Part shown: in pieces, positions 7,788 through 16,404 of the stretch
Position numbering within the stretch: the first letter of the stretch is position 1
Layout of the letters: every line of letters starts with the position of its first letter
NCBI GenBank assembly: GCA_045590155.1
Contig: JAZNQL010000008.1
Span: forward strand, 1 to 28,129
Origin: JAZNQL01 sp045590155
GTDB lineage: Bacteria; Bacillota; Clostridia; UMGS1883; UMGS1540
Length of the DNA: 28,129 bases
Reading direction: 5' to 3'
Notes under the pieces: generated by a model
Databases searched by the model: none
Seen by the model: the letters and a program-made list of their open reading frames with translations, nothing else
What the model was told of the DNA's origin: nothing
Made by a program: the position numbers and the translations under genes

Positions 7788-8783
7788 TTATGCGTTTAAT
7801 TCAATATACTTTTCTGCTATCTGCACAGCATTTGTAGCCGCACCTTTTCTGATGTTGTCTGCTACAACCCACATATTTATTCCCGATTCTACGCTTTCAT
7901 CACGTCTTACTCTTCCTACAAAGGTTTCGTCACGTCCTGCTGCATTGATTGCCAGAGGATAAACATTGTTTGCTGTGTCATCCTCAAGCACAAGGCCGGG
8001 TGCATTTTTAAGGGTTTCTTTTAATTCGTCAAGGTCAAAATCAGATTTCAGTTCAACATTTATTGATTCGCTGTGACCGTAGTATACGGGAACTCTTACT
8101 GTTGTTGCAGTAATGCGAAGAGTATCATCGCCTAAAATCTTCTTTGTTTCCTCAACCATCTTCATTTCTTCTTTTGTATAGCCGTTATCTAAAAATACGT
8201 CGATATGAGGAATGCAGTTGCCTGCGATTGGGTGGGGGAATTTTTTGGGTGCTTCGCCCGCAAGACCGCGTTCAAGATCGTCCCAGCCGCCTCTTCCTGC
8301 GCCTGATACTGCCTGATATGTAGAATAAACGATTCTCTTTATTCCATATTTATCGTACAAGGGCTTTAAAGCAACCATTGCCTGAATTGTTGAGCAGTTG
8401 GGGTTTGCAATAATTCCTTTGTGATTTTTAATTTCTTCGGGGTTTACTTCGGGCACTACGAGGGGAACGTCTTTATTCATTCTCCACGCACTGCTGTTGT
8501 CAATTACCAAACAACCCTTTGCAGCTGCAATGGGAGCAAACTTTTCGCTTGTAGAACCTCCTGCCGAGAAAAGTGCAATATCAAATCCTTCGTCAAACGA
8601 AGTTTCGGTAAGCTCTTTTACAATATGTTCCTTTCCCATAAACTGAATTTTTGTTCCTGCCGATTTTGCAGAAGAGAAAAGTGTGTAGCTTTCTGCCGGA
8701 AGCTTTCTTTCTTCAAGTACCTTCAAAAAGGTTCTTCCAACCATACCTGTTGCGCCTACAACGGCTATTTTGTATTGTTTCAT
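7788..8783 (-). CDS. asd: aspartate-semialdehyde dehydrogenase
   Basis: NADP-dependent reduction of aspartyl phosphate to aspartate semialdehyde, the branch point to lysine/diaminopimelate, threonine and methionine. The 331-residue length is normal. Visible are the nucleotide-binding GATGMVGRTF (residues 10-19), the FSAGGS block (72-77), the catalytic Cys130 (IANPNCSTIQ), the PHPIAGN segment (183-189) and the His237/Arg230 region (VRVPVYYGHSESINVE). The AGGAGG ribosome site sits 8 bases before the ATG. First gene of asd-dapA-dapB with a good promoter about 140 bases upstream. Confidence 0.96.
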   Translation of the reverse strand: MKQYKIAVVGATGMVGRTFLKVLEERKLPAESYTLFSSAKSAGTKIQFMGKEHIVKELTETSFDEGFDIALFSAGGSTSEKFAPIAAAKGCLVIDNSSAWRMNKDVPLVVPEVNPEEIKNHKGIIANPNCSTIQAMVALKPLYDKYGIKRIVYSTYQAVSGAGRGGWDDLERGLAGEAPKKFPHPIAGNCIPHIDVFLDNGYTKEEMKMVEETKKILGDDTLRITATTVRVPVYYGHSESINVELKSDFDLDELKETLKNAPGLVLEDDTANNVYPLAINAAGRDETFVGRVRRDESVESGINMWVVADNIRKGAATNAVQIAEKYIELNA

Positions 8784-8922
8784 AACATTGTCCTCCTAAT
8801 CCAAGCCTTGATTTATTATTGACTTTTCAAATTATAAATCTGCCGTTAAAATTATATGAAGCTTTGCCCTTTTTGTTTCCATTTTTAATAAGAGCAAAAC
8901 TTTCCATTCTTTCTTATTATAT

Positions 8923-8951
8923 AATATAACACAAGTATCTCTTCTTGGCAA
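8923..8951 (-). promoter_or_regulatory. sigma-A-type promoter of asd-dapA-dapB
   Basis: On the minus strand TTGCCA (8951-8946), a 17-base spacer and TATATT (8928-8923). The leader of about 130 bases to asd was checked for a lysine riboswitch; none of its conserved blocks was seen. Confidence 0.55.
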
Positions 8952-8991
8952 GCAGAAAATAAAAATATTTCTTTTTTTTTGCAAAAAAATG

Positions 8992-9020
8992 TTGACAACA
9001 GGTGCTTTTTATGTTTTAAT
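8992..9020 (+). promoter_or_regulatory. sigma-A-type promoter of the pot operon
   Basis: TTGACA (8992-8997), 17 bases, TTTAAT (9015-9020). An inverted repeat GTTTA (9027-9031)/TAAAC (9039-9043) begins at the expected start of transcription and could be the operator of the regulator encoded next; that part is a guess. Confidence 0.6.
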
Positions 9021-9078
9021 AGTTTTGTTTAGAATGAGTAAACTTTTTGTTAATTTTATTTAATCTTGGTGGTACAGA

Positions 9079-9618
9079 ATGAAAATTGGGGATAAAATCC
9101 GTAATTTAAGGCTTAAAAACAACTTAACACAAGCAGAGCTCGGCAACCGATGCGACCTTACAAAGGGCTTTATTTCGCAGTTGGAGGCTGACCTTACTTC
9201 GCCCTCTCTTTCCACTTTGGCTGATATTCTTGAATGCCTTGGCACAAGTTTCGACAAATTTTTCAGCGATGAAAAAGACGAAAAAATCGTCTACGGAAAA
9301 GATGATGCCGTTGTTAAAACCTTTGATGAAGAAGGCTATGAAATCTGCTGGCTTGTTTCTGATGCCCAAAATAATGATATGGAGCCAATAATTCTCACTC
9401 TTGCCCCGGGCGGAAAAACAAGCGAAGATGCTCCCCACGGCGGCGAAGAGTTCGGATATGTTTTATCTGGCAGTGTATATGTTTGCCTTGGTAATTCTTC
9501 CTATAAAGCAAAGCACGGCGAAAGCTTTTGTTTTGAGCCTGATGAACCTCATTATCTTGAAAACAGAAGTAAATCCCCCGCAAAAATTCTTTGGGTTTCT
9601 ACCCCACCCAGCTTTTGA
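9079..9618 (+). CDS. XRE-cupin transcriptional regulator of polyamine uptake
   Basis: A 179-residue regulator with an N-terminal XRE helix-turn-helix (about residues 6-60; LTQAELGNRCDLTKGFISQLE) and a C-terminal cupin sensor domain (about 108-177, with GGEEFGYVLSGSVYVCLG and the closing EPDEPHYLEN). This architecture is shared with PuuR-type regulators, and in Firmicutes it commonly heads potABCD operons. Here it is the first gene, with the potB start 15 bases after its stop, so it probably autoregulates the operon in response to a polyamine or related ligand. Its ribosome site is GGTGG at 9068-9072. Ligand and sign of control are inferred. Confidence 0.85.
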   Translation: MKIGDKIRNLRLKNNLTQAELGNRCDLTKGFISQLEADLTSPSLSTLADILECLGTSFDKFFSDEKDEKIVYGKDDAVVKTFDEEGYEICWLVSDAQNNDMEPIILTLAPGGKTSEDAPHGGEEFGYVLSGSVYVCLGNSSYKAKHGESFCFEPDEPHYLENRSKSPAKILWVSTPPSF

Positions 9619-9633
9619 TGAAAGGAGAAAAAA

Positions 9634-10470
9634 GTGAAAGCAAAATCATATAGCATTTTCACAATGCTTCCATTTTATTTGTGGCTTGCAATTTTTATTG
9701 TTTTGCCTCTTGTGCTGCTTGCACTGTATTCTCTTAAAGCAGGTGGCACTTTTTCGCTTGATAACTACAAAAAGCTTTTCGAGCCAATTTATATGAGCGT
9801 TCTTTTGCGTTCTTTAAAGCTTGCTACATTGGCAACTCTTTGCTGCCTTTTGTTTGCATATCCTCTGGCACTTATTTTGTCGGAAACTAAAAAAAGACAA
9901 AACCCTGTATGGTTTTTCTTATTTATTGCTCCTATGTGGATGAATTTTCTTATAAGAACTCTTGCATGGCGTTCGATTTTGGATGACAGCGGTGCAATAA
10001 ATATGATTTTAGAAGCTTTGGGGCTTAATAAGGTAACCCTTTTAGGGGGCGACGGTGCCATTATATCGGGTATGGTGTACGACCTTTTGCCCTATATGCT
10101 TTTCCCCATATATAACACCGTGTGCCAGATTCCGAATCATTTGCTTGAAGCGTCAAGAGATCTTGGCGCAGGTTATTTTGGAACATTGCGACGCATAATT
10201 TTACCTATGTCAATCCCCGGCATTGTTTCGGGTATAACAATGGTTTTTGTACCCTCTGTTACAACCTTTGTTTTTACCGAATTTTTTGCAAACGGAAAAG
10301 GTATGCTTATAGGTAATTTAATAGAACAACAGTTCTCACGCGCAAACAACTGGGGCTTTGGCTCGGCAGTTTCTATGCTTTGTATGGCAGTTATTGTGGT
10401 TTGCATGTGGTTTGTAAACTCGGGCGGTACAGATGATAAAGGAGGTAGTGCAGCATGGCAAAGTTTTTAA
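9634..10470 (+). CDS. potB: spermidine/putrescine ABC transporter permease PotB
   Basis: A membrane permease subunit of the polyamine importer, 278 residues with about six transmembrane helices. The ABC-coupling EAA loop is visible as EASRDLGAGYFGTLRRIILP near residues 174-193, and YDLLPYMLFPIYN before it is typical of PotB. The start codon is GTG at 9634, supported by AAAGGAG at 9621-9627; no ATG fits better. The end overlaps potC by 16 bases. It pairs with PotC to form the channel. Confidence 0.92.
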   Translation: MKAKSYSIFTMLPFYLWLAIFIVLPLVLLALYSLKAGGTFSLDNYKKLFEPIYMSVLLRSLKLATLATLCCLLFAYPLALILSETKKRQNPVWFFLFIAPMWMNFLIRTLAWRSILDDSGAINMILEALGLNKVTLLGGDGAIISGMVYDLLPYMLFPIYNTVCQIPNHLLEASRDLGAGYFGTLRRIILPMSIPGIVSGITMVFVPSVTTFVFTEFFANGKGMLIGNLIEQQFSRANNWGFGSAVSMLCMAVIVVCMWFVNSGGTDDKGGSAAWQSF

Positions 10471-11243
10471 AAAACGCTTACCTCTTTTTGATACTGTTTA
10501 TTATGTATTCCCCCATTCTGGTTTTGGTTCTGTTTTCGTTTAATAACGACAAAATAAAGGTGTGGTCAAATTTTGAGTTTTCAATAAAACCTTATATTGA
10601 CCTTTTTTCAAACAAGGCAATTTTGTCGGCACTTTTTACAACCTTTGCTGTTGCTCTTATTGCCGCTGTTGTTGCCTCGATTATAGGCACAATTGCCGCC
10701 ATCGGCTTTTTCAAAATGCGTCCCGCTATAAGAAAAGCCTTAACAAGCGTAACCTATCTTCCTATGATGAATGCAGATATAGTAACAGGTATTTCCCTTA
10801 TGCTGGTTTTTGCACTTTTGCATTTTGCATCGGGATTTTTAACACTTACTTTGGCACATATAACCTTTTGTATTCCTTACGTTATAGTTTCGGTACTGCC
10901 AAAGCTTTCGGGACTTAACCCTTCTGTTTTAGAAGCGGCAAGAGATTTGGGTGCAAGCCAAAGTTGTATTTTTAAAAAAATTATTCTGCCCGAGATTTTA
11001 CCGGGCGTTATAACAGGTTTTTTACTTTCTGTAACCCTTTCGATAGACGATTTTATGATTTCGTACTACACAACAGGGGCAGGCGTGCAGACAATATCAA
11101 CCTACATCTACACAAACAGGCAGGGTATTGCTCCGCCGATTTATGCCTTAAGTACAATAATATTCTTTATACTGATGATCCTTATGCTTACTGTTGTTTT
11201 CAGAAGCAAAGGCAAAAATAAAAAGGAGGAAATTTCGTTATGA
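10455..11243 (+). CDS. potC: spermidine/putrescine ABC transporter permease PotC
   Basis: The second permease subunit, 262 residues and about six helices. The EAA loop is EAARDLGASQSCIFKKIILP around residues 160-180, followed by the family block SLDDF-like SIDDFMISYY. AAAGGAGG lies just upstream of the ATG, inside the end of potB. The stop overlaps the potD start in an ATGA junction (11240-11243), indicating coupled translation. Confidence 0.92.
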   Translation: MAKFLKNAYLFLILFIMYSPILVLVLFSFNNDKIKVWSNFEFSIKPYIDLFSNKAILSALFTTFAVALIAAVVASIIGTIAAIGFFKMRPAIRKALTSVTYLPMMNADIVTGISLMLVFALLHFASGFLTLTLAHITFCIPYVIVSVLPKLSGLNPSVLEAARDLGASQSCIFKKIILPEILPGVITGFLLSVTLSIDDFMISYYTTGAGVQTISTYIYTNRQGIAPPIYALSTIIFFILMILMLTVVFRSKGKNKKEEISL

Positions 11244-12277
11244 AAAAGTTTTTATCTTTAATTTTGACCGCTTTGCTTTCTTCTTCGTTTTGTGCTTGCT
11301 CCGGCTCTTCTACTCAAACACTTAATGTATATAACTGGGGCGACTATATAGGCGAAGGCGTTATAGAAAAGTTTGAAGCAGAACACCCCGGCGTTAAGGT
11401 AAATTATGAGCTTTTTGATTCTAACGAGTCAATGCACAACAAGGTTTCAAACAATGCGGGTGTATATGATGTTATTTTCCCCTCTGATTATATGATTGAA
11501 AGAATGATTTCGCAGGGCGAGCTTGAACCCATTGCCTTTGAAAACATTGAAAACTACGAAAAATATATTACCGATAACTTTAAAAATTTAGACTATGATC
11601 CTGAAAATATGTACTCTGTTCCTTATACCTTTGGCACAGTAGGCATACTTTACAATAAAAAAATGGTGGATGGTGTTCCTTCGTTTAAAACTTTGTGGGA
11701 CAAAAAGTACGAAAACAATGTTATTATGTATGATTCAGAACGTGATTCTATTGGTATAACCTTAAAAATGCTTGGCTATTCCTTAAACTCCGAAAGCGAC
11801 GCCGAGCTCTTAAAGGCAAAAGAACAGCTTATAGCTCAAAGCCCCAATGTTCAGGCCTATTTTACCGACCTTGTGCGTGAAAAAATGGTTGCAGGGGATG
11901 CTGCTTTAGCCGTTGTATATTCGGGTGATGCATCTCTTTGTATAGCAGAAAATCCTGACCTTGCATTTGTTATCCCCGAAGAGGGCAGTAACATTTTTTA
12001 TGATGCTATGTGCATTCCAAAGGGTTCTAAAAACAAGGCCCTTGCTGAAGAGTTTATAAACTTTATGCTTCGTGAGGATATTGCAAGAGAAAATGCAAAA
12101 ATGGGTTACTGTATGCCTCACTCGGCAATTTATGAGGATGTAGAATTCCGTAACGAGTACGCTATTTATCCTTCCGAGGAAGCGGCTGCAAATTGTGAAT
12201 TCTACCACAATCTCTCTGACGAATCAAATGCAAAATATGCTGATATCTGGACCGAAGTAAAACTTATGGTTCACTGA
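11240..12277 (+). CDS. potD: spermidine/putrescine-binding lipoprotein PotD
   Basis: The extracellular solute-binding subunit, 345 residues, anchored as a lipoprotein: a signal peptide followed by a lipobox-like FCAC with Cys20 as the likely lipidation site. The mature start TLNVYNWGDYIGEGVIEKFE is a hallmark of PotD/PotF proteins; the hinge blocks VIFPSDYMIERMI and VPYTFGTVGILYN also fit. AAAAGGAGG sits before the start inside potC. It ends where potA's leader begins. Which polyamine is bound cannot be told by eye. Confidence 0.94.
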   Translation: MKKFLSLILTALLSSSFCACSGSSTQTLNVYNWGDYIGEGVIEKFEAEHPGVKVNYELFDSNESMHNKVSNNAGVYDVIFPSDYMIERMISQGELEPIAFENIENYEKYITDNFKNLDYDPENMYSVPYTFGTVGILYNKKMVDGVPSFKTLWDKKYENNVIMYDSERDSIGITLKMLGYSLNSESDAELLKAKEQLIAQSPNVQAYFTDLVREKMVAGDAALAVVYSGDASLCIAENPDLAFVIPEEGSNIFYDAMCIPKGSKNKALAEEFINFMLREDIARENAKMGYCMPHSAIYEDVEFRNEYAIYPSEEAAANCEFYHNLSDESNAKYADIWTEVKLMVH

Positions 12278-12291
12278 TGAAAGGAAATAAA

Positions 12292-13344
12292 ATGGAGCGC
12301 ATTATTGAGCTTAAAAATGTTTGTAAAAATTATGGCGACAGTGAAGTTTTGCACGACTTTAATCTGTATATTCGCGAAAACGAGTTTGTAACATTGCTCG
12401 GTCCTTCGGGTTGTGGTAAAACAACTACGTTGCGTCTTATAGGCGGGTTTGAATCCCCCGATTCGGGCGATGTTTTATACAGAGGACAAAGTATGCAAAA
12501 AATCCCTCCTGAAAAACGTAACTTCAATACTGTTTTTCAGAAGTATTCCCTGTTCCCTCATATGAATATATACGAAAATGTTGCCTTTGGTCTTCGCATA
12601 AAAAAGATGGCTGAAAAGGATATCCGTGACAAGGTAACCTGGGCTTTAAAGCTTGTTGGATTACCAGGGTATGAAAAGCGTAAGCCCGATTCTCTTTCGG
12701 GCGGTCAGCAACAACGTGTTGCCATTGCAAGAGCCATTGTGTGCCAGCCCGAGGTTCTGCTTTTTGACGAGCCTTTGGGAGCGCTTGACTTAAAGCTCCG
12801 TCAGGAAATGCAGACCGAGCTTAAAAAACTCCAGAAATCACTCGGTATAACCTTTATATATGTAACCCACGATCAGGAAGAAGCCCTTACAATGTCTGAC
12901 ACCATTGTTGTTATGAACGGCGGTAAAATTCTTCAGATAGGCACTCCTGTTGATATTTATAACGAGCCTTGTTGTAGGTTTGTTGCGCGCTTTATCGGAG
13001 AAAGTAATATAATTCCCGCCGTTATGCACGAAAACTTCAGGGTTTCTTTTGCCGGCAGAGAATTTACCTGTGTTGACAGCGGTTTTGAAAAGGACGAAAA
13101 GGTTGACGTTGTAGTACGTCCTGAAGATATTAAAATAGTGGCGCCCGATTCGGGTATGCTTTCCGGTATAGTAAAAAGTGTATTCTTTAAAGGTGTTCAC
13201 TATGAAATGACAGTTGAAGCAAACGGCATCGACTGGCTTATACAAAGCACAAAGATGGAAGAAGAGGGTGCAAACGTAGGATTAAACATTTTCCCCGACG
13301 ACATCCATGTAATGAAAAAAACTGAAGAAACGGAGACAAAGTAA
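12292..13344 (+). CDS. potA: spermidine/putrescine ABC transporter ATP-binding protein PotA
   Basis: The ATPase that powers PotBCD. From the chosen start the protein has 350 residues with Walker A GPSGCGKTT (37-45), Q-loop Gln83, the signature LSGGQQQR (135-142), Walker B LLFDE (156-160) and the H-loop VTHDQEEA. A C-terminal TOBE-type domain (about 240-345) follows. ATG at 12292 is preferred because AAAGGA lies 6 bases before it; an in-frame ATG at 12277 overlaps the potD stop without a ribosome site. Its TAA shares a base with the ATG of mscL. Position at the 3' side of potBCD differs from the common potA-first order. Confidence 0.94.
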   Translation: MERIIELKNVCKNYGDSEVLHDFNLYIRENEFVTLLGPSGCGKTTTLRLIGGFESPDSGDVLYRGQSMQKIPPEKRNFNTVFQKYSLFPHMNIYENVAFGLRIKKMAEKDIRDKVTWALKLVGLPGYEKRKPDSLSGGQQQRVAIARAIVCQPEVLLFDEPLGALDLKLRQEMQTELKKLQKSLGITFIYVTHDQEEALTMSDTIVVMNGGKILQIGTPVDIYNEPCCRFVARFIGESNIIPAVMHENFRVSFAGREFTCVDSGFEKDEKVDVVVRPEDIKIVAPDSGMLSGIVKSVFFKGVHYEMTVEANGIDWLIQSTKMEEEGANVGLNIFPDDIHVMKKTEETETK

Positions 13345-13760
13345 TGAAAAAATTTTTTGACGAATTCAAAGCCTTTGCATTTAAAGGCAATGTAATCGAC
13401 CTTGCAGTCGGCGTTATTATAGGTGCCGCTTTCAAAGCAATTGTTGATTCACTTGTAAACGATGTTATTTCTCCCCTGCTCGGTCTTTTTGTGAAAAACG
13501 ACCTTGCCGAGTTACAGGTTGAAATATGGGGCGTTCCATTAAAGTACGGCTCATTTATGACAGCAATTATCAACTTTTTGATTATGGCATTTATAATCTT
13601 CGTTTTTGTAAAGTTCTTAAATCGTATAACAACTTTGGCAAAAAAGAAAGAGGAAGAAGAGGAAGAAGCTTCCTCTCCCGAAGAAAAGGAATGTCCTTAT
13701 TGCTGCAGTACAGTTTCGGCAAAAGCAACAAAATGCCCTCACTGTACTTCAGATATTTAA
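13344..13760 (+). CDS. mscL: large-conductance mechanosensitive channel MscL with a C-terminal zinc ribbon
   Basis: The homopentameric channel that opens under membrane tension during hypo-osmotic shock. Residues 1-97 are classic MscL: FKGNVIDLAVGVIIGAAF (first helix) and FMTAIINFLIMAFIIFVFVK (second helix). An acidic linker (about 102-116) leads to ECPYC...TKCPHC, with Cys117, Cys120, Cys131 and Cys134 as a likely zinc site, in place of the usual helical bundle tail. The start overlaps the potA stop by one base, so it is the last gene of the pot operon. It converges with the next minus-strand gene and the stop codons overlap (13757-13760). Confidence 0.93.
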   Translation: MKKFFDEFKAFAFKGNVIDLAVGVIIGAAFKAIVDSLVNDVISPLLGLFVKNDLAELQVEIWGVPLKYGSFMTAIINFLIMAFIIFVFVKFLNRITTLAKKKEEEEEEASSPEEKECPYCCSTVSAKATKCPHCTSDI

Positions 13761-14014
13761 ATTATTTTTACCGCAGCATATATTGCCAGTAAAACTGCCA
13801 TAACGGCTGCAAAAATTATAAATACCGTGCCGCTTTTTGCGGCACTTTTTTTGTTTTCTTCGCCCGCAAGATAGCGTGAAACTATTTTTTCCGCTTCTGT
13901 TATTACGGCATCATTTAGTTTGCTTTCTTTATCCTTTAATATAAAAATTGCCTGCTCGATGTAACGTGAATTTAAGTTGTTCATAACAAAAACTTTCTTT
14001 GAATGTTTGTTCAT
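13757..14014 (-). CDS. small tail-anchored membrane protein, unknown function
   Basis: An 85-residue protein with a polar, charged N-terminal part (about 1-60; predicted helical, including a AVITEAEKIVSRYLAGEE stretch) and one C-terminal hydrophobic helix (about 64-85). AGAGGTGATAAA precedes the ATG at 14014; a second in-frame ATG at residue 11 has no clear site. It starts 42 bases after spoIIE on the same strand, so it may be co-transcribed and have a sporulation role, but I do not recognise the family. The 3' half of the gene contains, on the other strand, the terminator of the pot-mscL operon. Its stop overlaps that of mscL. Confidence 0.65.
   Translation of the reverse strand: MNKHSKKVFVMNNLNSRYIEQAIFILKDKESKLNDAVITEAEKIVSRYLAGEENKKSAAKSGTVFIIFAAVMAVLLAIYAAVKII
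13827..13852 (+). terminator. intrinsic terminator of the pot-mscL operon, inside the opposing gene
   Basis: A perfect 7-bp stem GTGCCGC (13827-13833)/GCGGCAC (13839-13845) with a T5 loop, followed by seven T residues (13846-13852). On the minus strand there is no T run after the stem, so it acts on the plus strand only. It lies 67 bases past the mscL stop, within the coding region of the 85-residue gene. Confidence 0.88.
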
Positions 14015-14056
14015 TTTATCACCTCTGCATGCTTATTTTTCCCAATCTTTTCCCGT

Positions 14057-16291
14057 TTATTCAATAAATACCGCCGCAACCGTCATATCATCTGATATCT
14101 GGCGGTCCGAGACAAGGGATAAAATTTTTTTACAAAGAGTTTTTGCATCCCCGTTAAATGAAAGGATTATATCTTCTGCACGATAGTTTTTTTCGCACAA
14201 TGCTTCGTATGTACCGTCACTCATCATAACTATTTTAGACCCGCTTAATATTTTTACCCTTTTTTCTTCGGTTTCAGCTTTCATCATAACCCCCGCAGGC
14301 AGGCTTTCGGCTTTTATGCACATACTTTCGTTGTCTGTTATCACATAGCTTTCGGAGGCCCCTATTTTATAAAAGCGGGCAAACCCGTCTTCTATTGCCA
14401 AAAGGTCTATTGTGGCAAAGGAGGTTTCGCTGGATTTTAACATAAAAATTGAATTTACCATTCCTATAACCACTCTTTCAGGGAATCCTGCTGATAGCAT
14501 ATTTTTTATAAGACTTACCGCCGCACGGCTGTTTTGTCCTGCCGTTTCTCCGCTTCCCATACCGTCGCTTAAAATAAAATATTCTGTTCCAAAAGGGGAA
14601 AAGGCTCGTCCAAAACTGTCTCCGCTTATTCCGCTTTCACTTTTTACAACGCTTGTGCAAAAAGCATCTGTTTGATACTTTCTTGATACAAGTGACATGC
14701 TTTCTCCCTTGTCGCGGATTGTACACATAGGAATACAAAGACTTTGGCTTATTATACTTTCAACACAGTTACGTTTGCCTTCTCCTTCAAAAATATTAAC
14801 CTCTGCCCTTATTTTGTCCCCGTCTTCAAATATATTGACTTCGGCATCTATCTTATGTTCTGCAAGCTTTGCTTCGGCAAGAGTTTCTGCCGCAGGATTA
14901 AATCTTATACCTTTATAAAATTTATTGCTTTCTTCTTCCAGAATTTTGGATATTCCTTTAAGTTGTGCCGCTATAAGAAGACGTCCTTCCTTTATTCTGC
15001 TTTCCCAAAGCTTGTCCGTTTTATAGCTGTCAAGCTTTGTATTATAAGCACTTATAAGGCGTGCGGGATTTAAACAGTTTTCTCTTATGCTTTCGGGCAA
15101 ATCTGAATTTTTAAGTTCACCCTTTTCTTCACAGATGCGAAGCATAACGAAAAATGCAGCATAAGTTATATGAAAATCCCTTTTCCAGCATACACCTGCC
15201 CTTTTACACCCTGTGCAAACCCACTTTATTGTTTTATCGAAAAACACGTTTGCAGCATTATCTATGCCAGGGATATGTGCATCGCAAAGCATACAGAATG
15301 TATCGGCAACATCGGAAATCGCTTCTGAAATATTTTCCATATCCCTCTTTGCAAGCATATTCATTCTGGCATAGGAATTTTTGTCATTTTTTGTGCAAGG
15401 CATTATTTTTTTTACTGCTCCGGCAGGCAGAAGCATATATATAACCGTACCTGCAAGGCTGCTGCAAATACTCACAAAGCTTTGAGTAAATCCGTCAAAA
15501 TACACTGATAACATTGCAAACGAAATAAAAAATGTAAGTGCAGAGGCACTTTTTCCGTAGCTCGACGCCCTGCTTGTGCACATTGACGCAATACCAAATG
15601 CACACATCATGACTGCACTATTATCTCCTCCTGCCGAAAAGCCAAGAATAAGCCCTGCAGCAGCCGCTGCCGAAAGCTCTGCCCCGCACGAAAATACAAG
15701 TGCCAAAAATGCAGCCACGGTACAAGAAGGCGAAAATCCGTAAAAATCCACAATCCCTGCTATGCCCAAGTTTACCGCCGCTGCGGCACTTGCAGCATAA
15801 AAAATGTTTTCGCCGAAAAAGCCTTCGTTATTTTTTCCTTTTACGGCTTTATCAAAGCCTTCAAAAATAAGAGCGAAGGCAATGTTTAATGCTGCCTCGG
15901 ACACCATTAAGGTTACATCGTACAAAAGAATGTTATTCCCTGCAAGACTTAAAAATCCCGAAAAAAACACACAGGCTCCCATTAAAATTCCGCGTCTTAA
16001 AGGTTTTTTCTGGAAATATGTAAATTTTTTTATGAAAATAGTAAAAAGTATAAGGGTTGCCGCATACTTTATTACATAAAGAGGACCATAAAACAAGCTC
16101 CAGAAAACTACGCTTATCCCCGAAATGACGGGAATGCTCTTTGTGAAATCTGCCGCATAAAAAGCTGTCCCAAAGGGCATAATTTCCCCTGCAATGCTTG
16201 CTGCCGCCGCAAAAAATCTGAAAATAAATTTTATTATCGGTATTTTAAATCTGCTCTTAACTTGTTTTTTTAAAGCAAGCTCGGTCGCCAT
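14057..16291 (-). CDS. spoIIE: stage II sporulation protein E, PP2C-type phosphatase
   Basis: SpoIIE sits at the asymmetric division septum and dephosphorylates SpoIIAA, releasing sigma-F in the forespore; it also helps place the septum with FtsZ. The 744-residue protein has about ten N-terminal membrane helices (roughly residues 20-310), a central regulatory region with conserved Cys (VCTGCKRAGVCWKRDF) and a C-terminal PP2C domain (about 544-744). Metal ligands expected for the fold are visible: Asp558 (SGDSF), Asp576 (SDGMGSG), Asp692 (MSDGTYE) and Asp734/735 (SDDMTV). It is somewhat shorter than the Bacillus protein. AGGAG lies before the ATG. The promoter has a 21-base spacer like Spo0A-activated genes. 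Confidence 0.95.
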   Translation of the reverse strand: MATELALKKQVKSRFKIPIIKFIFRFFAAAASIAGEIMPFGTAFYAADFTKSIPVISGISVVFWSLFYGPLYVIKYAATLILFTIFIKKFTYFQKKPLRRGILMGACVFFSGFLSLAGNNILLYDVTLMVSEAALNIAFALIFEGFDKAVKGKNNEGFFGENIFYAASAAAAVNLGIAGIVDFYGFSPSCTVAAFLALVFSCGAELSAAAAAGLILGFSAGGDNSAVMMCAFGIASMCTSRASSYGKSASALTFFISFAMLSVYFDGFTQSFVSICSSLAGTVIYMLLPAGAVKKIMPCTKNDKNSYARMNMLAKRDMENISEAISDVADTFCMLCDAHIPGIDNAANVFFDKTIKWVCTGCKRAGVCWKRDFHITYAAFFVMLRICEEKGELKNSDLPESIRENCLNPARLISAYNTKLDSYKTDKLWESRIKEGRLLIAAQLKGISKILEEESNKFYKGIRFNPAAETLAEAKLAEHKIDAEVNIFEDGDKIRAEVNIFEGEGKRNCVESIISQSLCIPMCTIRDKGESMSLVSRKYQTDAFCTSVVKSESGISGDSFGRAFSPFGTEYFILSDGMGSGETAGQNSRAAVSLIKNMLSAGFPERVVIGMVNSIFMLKSSETSFATIDLLAIEDGFARFYKIGASESYVITDNESMCIKAESLPAGVMMKAETEEKRVKILSGSKIVMMSDGTYEALCEKNYRAEDIILSFNGDAKTLCKKILSLVSDRQISDDMTVAAVFIE

Positions 16292-16313
16292 ATTATCAAC
16301 TCCTATCTGTTAA

Positions 16314-16346
16314 ATTATAGCAATAAATATATGCATATTTTGTCAT
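16314..16346 (-). promoter_or_regulatory. long-spacer, Spo0A-type promoter of spoIIE
   Basis: On the minus strand ATGACA (16346-16341), a 21-base spacer and a perfect TATAAT (16319-16314). Spo0A-dependent sigma-A promoters such as spoIIE and spoIIG of B. subtilis have 21-22 base spacers. GACA-containing sequences at 16341-16346 and again at 16374-16378 (33 bases apart, about three helical turns) resemble 0A boxes (TTCGACA) with two mismatches each. Confidence 0.45.
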
Positions 16347-16404
16347 AACCCGGCAAAGCTTTTTGATATCTTTTGTCAATATTTTTGGCACAGACTATTG
16401 CTTT

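Noticed and set aside
8784..8960. Lysine riboswitch in the asd leader
   Set aside because: The leader of about 130 bases is short for this riboswitch and none of its conserved blocks was found.
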